Source: Thermococcus argininiproducens (lineage in GTDB: Archaea; Methanobacteriota_B; Thermococci; Thermococcales; Thermococcaceae). Taken from it: a stretch of DNA of 64,000 nucleotides. The position numbers were made by a program, and so were the translations under genes. The stretch lies in NCBI RefSeq assembly GCF_023746595.1, contig NZ_CP080572.1:1286530-1350529 (forward strand), given 5' to 3'. Shown here piece after piece: positions 58,217-64,000 of this stretch. The number at the start of each line of letters is the position of its first letter. The first letter of the stretch is position 1. The notes beneath the pieces are model-generated. The model worked only from the letters and a program-made list of their open reading frames with translations, ran no database searches and was not told where the DNA came from.

Positions 58217-58732
58217 TTAGAACTTCAATTTAAATGATTTGTACCATGCTTTTGGGCTTCCTATTGCAGGATAAACACTGTATCTATCCACTACTTTGTG
58301 ATTCCTAAGAAATTTATCCACATGGTATCTAAGTCGTTCTAGATTAGTTTCAAAAAATCTTAACAGAAGGTCATAATCTCCTCCAAGATACATGGTTACT
58401 TCGTATATTCTGGGATTTTTCATTGCTTCATGAATAAATTCGTTGATCTCTTCAATTCGGATTTGCTGGTTTAATTTAACCAAGACATCAGCATATGCAG
58501 CATCAGCTGCTTTCAAAAGCAGGAGACCGATTATTTGTAATATCCCCTCTTCTTGGAGTCGTAATCGTCTCCGCCTAACTGTAGTTATAGAAATGCCAAG
58601 CTTTTCTGCAATTTTGGTATCACTTATTCGCCCATCCTCTCTTAATGCTTGGTATATTTTTATATCCAAATCGTCTAATTTTCCTTTAAAAACTGTTTTT
58701 AGAACTAAGATTTCGTCATGATCTAGATCCAT
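58217..58732 (-). CDS. Lrp/AsnC family transcriptional regulator
   Basis: The 171-residue protein has an N-terminal helix-turn-helix (LDDLDIKIYQALREDGRISD, then KIAEKLGISITTVRRRRLRL) preceded by about 20 extra residues, and a C-terminal RAM ligand-binding domain (YEVTMYLGGDYDLLLRFFE). It is upstream of the AbgT-M20 pair on the same strand and may sense an amino acid to control it. The ATG follows GAGGAGGTTCTAGTT; an upstream ATG at 58759 has no ribosome binding site. Confidence 0.88.
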   Translation of the reverse strand: MDLDHDEILVLKTVFKGKLDDLDIKIYQALREDGRISDTKIAEKLGISITTVRRRRLRLQEEGILQIIGLLLLKAADAAYADVLVKLNQQIRIEEINEFIHEAMKNPRIYEVTMYLGGDYDLLLRFFETNLERLRYHVDKFLRNHKVVDRYSVYPAIGSPKAWYKSFKLKF

Positions 58733-58888
58733 AACTAGAACCTCCTCGATTAATTTCATTGCAATTGTTATAGTATATAAAAGAGTATTTAAAGTTCATG
58801 GAGACGAATTTTGACATATTCTATCCTAGATATCCCTTATATATCAACTCTTATAATCATGAAAAATGCTAAAAGTGAGAAAAAAGAA

Positions 58889-59065
58889 CTAATCGAAATC
58901 CCATATTGTTCTCCCTTTGTAGAACATCATTACATAGCCACAGCTTTCACAGATTACAATATTTACTCTATGAGCTGTGAAACCCCATTTACTGTCCAAT
59001 TTCCCCTCTTCGACTTTAAAGCTTGTTCCGCCGCAAAGGGGACATTTTAGATGTTGTCTCTCCAT
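58889..59065 (-). CDS. Small zinc-ribbon protein (58 aa)
   Basis: Reading leftward, GGTGATCCT precedes the ATG and a 58-codon frame. The product has two CxxC knuckles, CPLCGGTSFKVEEGK near residue 8 and CESCGYVMMFYKGR near residue 39, a complete zinc ribbon. It starts four bases after the end of the traB gene and is probably co-transcribed with it. Function unknown; such proteins often bind nucleic acids or support a partner. Confidence 0.75.
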   Translation of the reverse strand: MERQHLKCPLCGGTSFKVEEGKLDSKWGFTAHRVNIVICESCGYVMMFYKGRTIWDFD

Positions 59066-59069
59066 AGGA

Positions 59070-59777
59070 TCACCAGTGTAGATTTGTCTTTTTGTTTAAT
59101 AAATCTTTTTGCTCTTTATATGAATTTAGGATTCTCTCTATTCCTTTTTTGTGTCCTAGACCCACTATAGCAATTACTTTAGGCTTTTTGATACCAGCCT
59201 TTTTAAGTTCATCTACAATAAATTTGAGGTGTCTTGCCATTATATTATTCCTTTCCTCTACTAAAACTTTAAACAAATAGGGATATCTTATTTTAAAACG
59301 ATACATCATTATTTTGTAGCTTTCCATAATGTTTTCTGACTCTCCCTCAACGGGGACTATTGGAAAGAACACTAAAGCACTTTCAATTAGAAGAAGGAGT
59401 TTCTCCCTAAACGGAGCTTTCAAAAGCTTCTCCATGATTATTTGTATATCCTCGTCGATTAGATAAAGGGGAATTCTTAGAAAACCTGCCATTTGAATAG
59501 CTTCTTCCATTTCTCCCCCTGGCTTCATTCCAAACTCTTCTCCAATTTTCTCTTCAACTTTCATTAGAATGTAAGCCAAAAGTGCTTTTCTCCCAAGTTT
59601 CAAGGCTTCTTGAAGTGTGAGTTTTTTAGAAGATCTAAGGGCATAGAATCGTTGTTTGTCGAGTTCAATAGCTATAGCATCAGGGTTTTCCTTTAGGATC
59701 AACCGTCTGACTTCTTCCCTACTCCTTGGAGACACGTGCATAGTTCCGAGGATCTTAACGTATCGAAGATAGCTCAT
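59070..59777 (-). CDS. TraB family protein
   Basis: The 235-residue protein has the TraB/PrgY signature: KILGTMHVSPRSREEVRRLI at the start, DAIAIELDKQRFYAL, an R/K-rich middle, ERNNIMARHLKFIV, and VIAIVGLGHKKGIERIL. The GxxH, E-L-D and ERN motifs suggest a peptidase-like metal site. In bacteria PrgY/TraB inhibits pheromones; archaeal members are of unknown role. GGTGAGGGGT precedes the ATG, which lies within the 3' end of the RNase Z gene (23-bp overlap). Confidence 0.85.
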   Translation of the reverse strand: MSYLRYVKILGTMHVSPRSREEVRRLILKENPDAIAIELDKQRFYALRSSKKLTLQEALKLGRKALLAYILMKVEEKIGEEFGMKPGGEMEEAIQMAGFLRIPLYLIDEDIQIIMEKLLKAPFREKLLLLIESALVFFPIVPVEGESENIMESYKIMMYRFKIRYPYLFKVLVEERNNIMARHLKFIVDELKKAGIKKPKVIAIVGLGHKKGIERILNSYKEQKDLLNKKTNLHW

Positions 59778-60675
59778 ACCCCTCACCAACTTTAATGACA
59801 TCAAAGTCCCTTGGAATTATAAATTTGTAGTTGCATACTTCACGTGCTCTCGTACAGTACTCTTCATAAGTGTATCTAGGTGCTCTATGAAAGAGGGCTA
59901 AAAGTTTAACTTTGGCTTTTTTTGCTATTTCACAAGCTTCGGAAACTGTTGAGTGATAACTCTCGTTTCTGTCTGCTTTATCTATATATGTGGCTTCGTG
60001 TATCAGTAGGTCAGCGTTTTCTGAAAAAAGTTTCACTCTCTCACATGGTTCGGTGTCCCCAGTATATACTACTTTTACTCCTTTTTTGGGCTTTCCAGTC
60101 ACGTCTTCAAGGTGTATTATTCTGCCATCAATTTCCACTTTTCCTTCTTTTTCAAGCTTTTTCATCCAAGAACCTGGGATTAATCCTAGCTTTCTAATCT
60201 TTTCAATATCAAAACTTCCCCTCTTATCCTTTTCTTTAAATACATATCCCAAAGCAGGGACGCCATGCTTAACTTTAAAACTCCATATTTCATATTCTCC
60301 GAACTTTAATCTAGCTTCTCCAAGTTCATGAACGTGAATTTCAAATCCAGCTCTGAAAAATCCACTTTTTAAATAATTTTGTACGAATTCAAAAGTATAT
60401 TTTGGGCCATAGATATGAAGCGGCCTTTCCCTATTCCATAGGCTCATGGTTTGGATAAAGCTCATCAGGCCAAGATAGTGGTCGCCATGAAAATGAGTTA
60501 TGAAAATCTTGTCAATCTTCATTGGGCTCAGCTTGGCGATATTGAACTGTCGTAATGTGCCTTCTCCAATATCCCATAGTATTATCTCGCTCTTATACTT
60601 TAGAGCTATAGCAGGAACATTTCTCTCTTTATTTGGCATTATGCCTCCAGTCCCAAGGAAAATTACTTCAAGCAT
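59755..60675 (-). CDS. rnz: Ribonuclease Z (tRNA 3' endonuclease)
   Basis: The 306-residue metallo-beta-lactamase protein cleaves the 3' trailer of tRNA precursors. Motifs are THFHGDHYLGL (two-zinc site), VVYTGDTEPCERV, DLLIHEATYIDKADRN, and LFHRAPRYTYEEY. The length is standard. The downstream TraB gene overlaps its 3' end. A 46-bp insertion-end remnant lies 55 bp upstream of the start. Confidence 0.94.
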   Translation of the reverse strand: MLEVIFLGTGGIMPNKERNVPAIALKYKSEIILWDIGEGTLRQFNIAKLSPMKIDKIFITHFHGDHYLGLMSFIQTMSLWNRERPLHIYGPKYTFEFVQNYLKSGFFRAGFEIHVHELGEARLKFGEYEIWSFKVKHGVPALGYVFKEKDKRGSFDIEKIRKLGLIPGSWMKKLEKEGKVEIDGRIIHLEDVTGKPKKGVKVVYTGDTEPCERVKLFSENADLLIHEATYIDKADRNESYHSTVSEACEIAKKAKVKLLALFHRAPRYTYEEYCTRAREVCNYKFIIPRDFDVIKVGEGYELSSIR

Positions 60676-60730
60676 GTTCCTAATAAAGAAGAGAGAGATA
60701 AAAAAGTTTTTGATAAGTTGGGAGTTTTAC

Positions 60731-60776
60731 ATTTTTCTCCTGAAAGCCTCGCCCTTCAAGACGGGAAGGAGGTCAG
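60731..60776 (+). mobile_element. 46-bp solo element joining left and right ends of the IS200/IS605-type element
   Basis: After TTTTAC come ATTTTTCTCCTGAAAGCCTC and GCCCTTCAAGACGGGAAGG, finishing with GGAGGTCAG. The first 20 bases match the left end at 23233 and the last 14 match its right end, and the same TTTTAC target precedes both. This is a MITE-like internal deletion derivative with no coding capacity. It lies upstream of RNase Z. Confidence 0.7.
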
Positions 60777-60812
60777 CGTTTGGCAGATGAGGGGATTAGC
60801 TTCTCTTGGTGC

Positions 60813-61436
60813 TTAACAATATTCCTCATATCCTTCAAGTTCGGGGTTTAATGCTTTATTAATAGTGAACTTGATCTTTTTTGTCCCTTTCTGGAATTTC
60901 ATTATGGTTGTGGCAAGTTCTTCAAGCAAGGGAAGGGGGTCAGGAGAGATGTTTGTTAGAACATCTCTGTTTACAAAGTATATTGATATTCTTCGTGTGT
61001 CTCCTAAGAATCTCTCAAGAATACTTACAAAGGACACAACTTCATTTTTGAATAGCATGTATCTTTCTAGTCCAAAGAATAGGACGACGGTAAAGTTTTT
61101 ATTCACAAACTCCTCATAAACTTCTTTATACTCTGCTAATAATGCTAATAATTCTCTATCTACAGGAATGAACTTTATTACCTCTCCTACTGTAGGCTCA
61201 TGTCGCCCGATCTCTATGATTTTTGCCCAGTTCAATACTTCCATGTCCAATCCTTCCATTTTCATGCGATAGGTATGGAGCTCTACTAGATTGTACATAT
61301 CTGTGATTAAGACCTGATATTCTTTGCTTTTGGCCCATTTGATAATTTCATGGAGAATTCTGGTGGGGTTCATATTTGAAGAGTACTCGACCAGTACAAT
61401 CTCACCAGGCTTTATTTTGTCGAGTATCTCCCACAT
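60813..61436 (-). CDS. DUF257 family protein
   Basis: The 207-residue protein is the third DUF257 copy in the window. It reads KIKPGEIVLVEYSSNMNPTR, then VLITDMYNLVELHTYRMKME, FGLERYMLFKN and ISIYFVNRDVLTN, very close in order and spacing to the archaellum-linked copy (VGVDKLFLLAESK, IAFYFINTAVLMHN). There is no P-loop and no membrane segment. GGTGAAGTATCT precedes the ATG. Transcribed alone; function unknown. Confidence 0.75.
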   Translation of the reverse strand: MWEILDKIKPGEIVLVEYSSNMNPTRILHEIIKWAKSKEYQVLITDMYNLVELHTYRMKMEGLDMEVLNWAKIIEIGRHEPTVGEVIKFIPVDRELLALLAEYKEVYEEFVNKNFTVVLFFGLERYMLFKNEVVSFVSILERFLGDTRRISIYFVNRDVLTNISPDPLPLLEELATTIMKFQKGTKKIKFTINKALNPELEGYEEYC

Positions 61437-61557
61437 AGATACTTCACCTTTGAAATTCTTAAAGAACTTTTGAATATTTAACTTTTTTCATATGAAATAA
61501 TCATGTTCTGCCAAAGGTTAAAATACTCTATTTACTAAAATTAATTGGTGAAGCTGG

Positions 61558-62517
61558 ATGGAGGAAGTACTTAAAGCAATTCAGGAAAAAGAATGTGAAA
61601 AAGTAGCAACGTTGCTCTATTACAAAGCAGATGAGTTAACTGAAGACGAACTAAAGATTGTTCTAGAAAAAACTGAGAAACTTGCATTAGAGTGTAAGGA
61701 TTACGAACTCTATAAACTGGTTGTCTACTATTCTCTCGAGTTTCTTGAGGTTGATAAGATTAAGGACTTTGAAGAATTTGTTGAGAAAGATGGAAGTTTT
61801 GAGGCCAAATATCATCTCGCTGATTTGTATTACCTATTAGGTGAGCTTGAAAAATCAATTGACATTTACAGAGAGCTACTTGAAGAGGAGACTGAAAAAG
61901 GAAACCTTGGGAATATTGCAAAAATTTATTACAACATGGGCCTTATCCATGAGGAACTTTTGGAGTATGAAAAAGCTCTAGAACTTATGAGCAAAGCTGA
62001 AAAGGCCTTTGAGGAGCTTGGGAAGAAGGAGGAAGTCATCCATATTAGAATCCACAAGGCATATATAACATTTGAAATAGGAGAGATCCCGAAAGCAAAG
62101 GCGGAACTGGCGGAAATACTTTCCAAGGCACGTGGAAATAATCAATTAGTGGCTCAGGTACATCTGGTCTTTGAGGAGATATTTGAGGAGAAAGATAATT
62201 ATGATGCAGCTTTACATGAGTGCCTTTATGCGATGTTATATGGGAGAGACACGGAATATTTCGACATTGCATTTGATTCATTAATCGACGTTCTCTGGCA
62301 GATACTAATGGAAGACAAATTTGATGTAATATACAATAATCTAGATATGTTTGCTAGGGCCTTTCCAGATATGAAAGAGTTCTTTGAAGGTGTGAAGGTT
62401 GTTGCCTTATACAAGGACGGAAAAATAGGAAGGGAAGAAGTAAGCGGATATATAACAAGGATTAAGGACAGGAGACTCTTAGATCTACTTGAGTTCTTAA
62501 GTGAAGCTGAGCCTTGA
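61558..62517 (+). CDS. Tetratricopeptide repeat (TPR) protein
   Basis: The 319-residue protein is almost wholly helical. Clear TPR units are AKYHLADLYYLLGELEKSID near 85, IAKIYYNMGLIHEELLEYEK near 122, and VIHIRIHKAYITFEIGEIPK near 162, with more divergent helices on both sides. It is likely a protein-protein scaffold; no partner is evident. GGTGAAGC precedes the ATG. The next gene starts 23 bases after its stop and may be co-transcribed. Confidence 0.8.
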   Translation: MEEVLKAIQEKECEKVATLLYYKADELTEDELKIVLEKTEKLALECKDYELYKLVVYYSLEFLEVDKIKDFEEFVEKDGSFEAKYHLADLYYLLGELEKSIDIYRELLEEETEKGNLGNIAKIYYNMGLIHEELLEYEKALELMSKAEKAFEELGKKEEVIHIRIHKAYITFEIGEIPKAKAELAEILSKARGNNQLVAQVHLVFEEIFEEKDNYDAALHECLYAMLYGRDTEYFDIAFDSLIDVLWQILMEDKFDVIYNNLDMFARAFPDMKEFFEGVKVVALYKDGKIGREEVSGYITRIKDRRLLDLLEFLSEAEP

Positions 62518-62540
62518 TTTCACTCTTTTTGGTGATTTTC

Positions 62541-63434
62541 ATGAATATCAGGATAGCAAAACTTGAAGATGTAAAGGGGATAGTGGAAGTACACTGTTCA
62601 GATATTGAAAGGTGGATCAAGAAAGATGATAATAGAGAAGCAACTTATGAAGAACTCAGTATAAAAGACCGCTACCTGCATGGAGGTCCATGGATGAGTA
62701 TTGAAACCTGCGCTGTTCATTTGAATAATCTTCTTTTAGAGGGGCAAATCCCCATAGTGGTCGAGACAAATGGCAAAATCATTGGAAATGCTGAGGTTTT
62801 GATAAGTGAGGAGTTAATAAATGGCAAGATGTATAGAATAGCTCATTTAGATATTTTGGAAGTTCACAAAGATTTTAGAAGAAAAGGAATCGGAAGAGAG
62901 ATTGTTAACTTTGTTGAAGATCTTGCAAAAGAAAAAGGATGCGATCTTTTAACTGTGGTGCCTGAAAAAAGTGCTATTGGCTTTTATGCAAAATTAGGAA
63001 TTGATAACGTAATCTATCAGGGTTATTTCGCCGAATTTGAGACTTCCCTTTTTTCAGATGTGAACGCGAGTATCAATTTATGTGAATTTTCTTGGGAAGA
63101 CATTAAAGACAGAGAGATGGTCTCAGGAAAGTTTCAAAGCTCCTATCATCACTGGTTTGAGGCATTCAGAAATCGAATAGCAGGTATAGATGATGCACGT
63201 TACTTTGAAAGCGGGAAGTTAAGAAATTCCTATTATATTCTTGAAGAAGCCGTTTACAATAATAAGATAGTCACTGCATATATGTGGGGTCGGGAAGAAG
63301 ACTTTCCTCTCTTATTAAACAGGGCAAAAAACCTAGGTTTCACAAAGCTTCGTACAATAGTGGAGGAGAATCTAATAAAAGAATTCAACCCAAAGATTTT
63401 GGACAAAATGATTATTCTCTCGAAGCACCTTTGA
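62541..63434 (+). CDS. GNAT family N-acetyltransferase with C-terminal domain
   Basis: The 297-residue protein has an N-terminal GNAT domain with motif A (HLDILEVHKDFRRKGIGREI) near residue 105 and EKGCDLLTVVPEKSAIGFYA after it. The C-terminal half (about 175-297) is a second, divergent GNAT-like module lacking a clear Q/RxxGxG/A. Acceptor unknown. GGTGATTTTC precedes the ATG. Its 3' end overlaps mobA by 23 bp. Confidence 0.8.
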   Translation: MNIRIAKLEDVKGIVEVHCSDIERWIKKDDNREATYEELSIKDRYLHGGPWMSIETCAVHLNNLLLEGQIPIVVETNGKIIGNAEVLISEELINGKMYRIAHLDILEVHKDFRRKGIGREIVNFVEDLAKEKGCDLLTVVPEKSAIGFYAKLGIDNVIYQGYFAEFETSLFSDVNASINLCEFSWEDIKDREMVSGKFQSSYHHWFEAFRNRIAGIDDARYFESGKLRNSYYILEEAVYNNKIVTAYMWGREEDFPLLLNRAKNLGFTKLRTIVEENLIKEFNPKILDKMIILSKHL

Positions 63435-63999
63435 ACTTTTTCAAGTCTCTTTTTGTGTTTATATTGAAAAGACTCTCTCTCCATTCAAGAGGGAGGGATT
63501 CTATTTGGATATAGCATGTTCTCGCATTCTTTATGGCTTTTCCCAACATATACTCTCTCTTTTTTATCTGGTTTTCAAGAACAGGTAAGAACTCCTCAGA
63601 ATATGCGGCATGAAGAGGCTCAAGATATCCATTTGGCCACAAAGGAACGCAAACCATAGGTCTAGATCTGTGGAATTTCTTTATAATGTAATCCACGAAC
63701 TCTGGATTTATATTTGGCATGTCTCCGGCGGCTATGAACACATCTCCTAATTCAACCAAAGCTGTATAGACACCTCCGATAGGACCTATTTTAAATTTGT
63801 CGATGAGAATTTTAAGTCCGAGCTTCTTAAACTCATGTTCTTTCTCTTTGAACGTTATTACAACTACTTCTTCTATGTTTTCTGCTTTCACAAGTCTTTC
63901 GATTGTGTGAGTAATCAATGGCTTTCCATCCACTCTGTATAGGAGCTTTTCTTCTCCAAAACGACTTGATCTGCCTCCAGCAAGAATTGCAGCTATCAT
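63412..63999 (-). CDS. mobA: MobA-like molybdenum cofactor guanylyltransferase
   Basis: The 195-residue nucleotidyltransferase has AAILAGGRSSRFGEEKLLYRV (N-terminal nucleotide-binding loop), IGPIGGVYTALVEL, and AAGDMPNINPEFV with the metal-binding aspartate. MobA transfers GMP to molybdopterin. The full coding region appears present; the ATG is one base from the window edge, so the ribosome binding site lies outside. Together with mobB it suggests dinucleotide cofactor forms, although many Thermococcales tungsten enzymes use the plain bis-pterin. Confidence 0.88.
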   Translation of the reverse strand: MIAAILAGGRSSRFGEEKLLYRVDGKPLITHTIERLVKAENIEEVVVITFKEKEHEFKKLGLKILIDKFKIGPIGGVYTALVELGDVFIAAGDMPNINPEFVDYIIKKFHRSRPMVCVPLWPNGYLEPLHAAYSEEFLPVLENQIKKREYMLGKAIKNARTCYIQIESLPLEWRESLFNINTKRDLKKFKGASRE

Positions 64000-64000
64000 T

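Noticed and set aside
60731-60776. Considered as a simple terminator hairpin for the DUF257 gene
   Set aside because: The match to both ends of the insertion element and the same TTTTAC flank explain it better.

Overview
The window looks like a chromosomal segment of an AT-rich member of the Thermococcales (Thermococcus or a close relative). The indications are gene content (archaellum operon, fibrillarin-Nop5 pair, aMBF1, archaeal HMG-CoA synthase operon, cupin-type phosphoglucose isomerase, DUF257 proteins, a Thermococcales-type HK97-fold protein), GGTG/GAGGTG ribosome binding sites 5-8 bases before most starts, TTTATA-type TATA boxes, and a tRNA with an encoded CCA. Genes are tightly packed on both strands with many 4-bp overlaps. 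No plasmid or prophage replication genes are seen.

Layout. 0.1-5.2 kb: small and single genes (a small ORF, a C2H2 zinc finger, QueD-like, ChrB-like, PPC-domain, DUF257, SPL-type radical SAM) ending with an OsmC protein followed by a truncated HK97-fold (family 4 encapsulin-like) gene. 5.2-12.4 kb: CitG-like protein, a PspC/adhesin-like membrane operon, a bacterial-type phosphoglycerate mutase, a JAMM protease, MobB, an LSm-like protein and a HypE-like protein. 12.5-19.9 kb: one six-gene minus-strand operon for glycerol/glycerol-3-phosphate oxidation (FAD oxidase, CCG iron-sulfur protein, GlpA-like dehydrogenase with an N-terminal BON-like domain, NAD(P)/FAD oxidoreductase, DUF1667, FGGY kinase). 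20-26.4 kb: aminotransferase, carbamoyltransferase, a cupin gene split precisely by a TnpB-only IS200/IS605-type element, an AEC transporter and a DUF257 gene.

26.4-37.6 kb is the archaellum locus, read right to left: HTH regulator, methyltransferase, two flagellins, FlaC, FlaD, FlaF, FlaG, FlaH, FlaI, FlaJ, a large exported protein, and a DUF257 protein. 37.9-39.3 kb is a frameshifted sodium:solute symporter. 39.5-47.1 kb holds information-processing and central metabolism genes: enolase, fibrillarin/Nop5, the HMG-CoA synthase-thiolase-DUF35 operon, GNAT, aMBF1 and DUF356. A tRNA-Val(CAC) follows. 47.6-51.4 kb is an ABC exporter with a large surface protein. 51.4-59.8 kb holds methylmalonyl-CoA mutase, cupin phosphoglucose isomerase, an M50 protease, an AbgT transporter with an M20 hydrolase and an Lrp-type regulator, a small zinc ribbon and TraB. 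The right end has RNase Z, a 46-bp solo copy of the insertion-element ends, a third DUF257 gene, a TPR protein, a GNAT protein and MobA.

Most interesting points: the encapsulin-like gene beside OsmC; the insertion element whose empty site, target motif and TnpB guide can all be read from the sequence, with a matching 46-bp miniature copy 36 kb away; DUF257 proteins that align by eye with FlaH but lack its P-loop, one of them at the end of the archaellum operon; a perfect TACATATGTA palindrome upstream of the flagellin promoter; mosaic tandem flagellins; and a palindrome over the predicted start site of the AbgT-peptidase operon. All family assignments were made by reading the translations; no database search was run.
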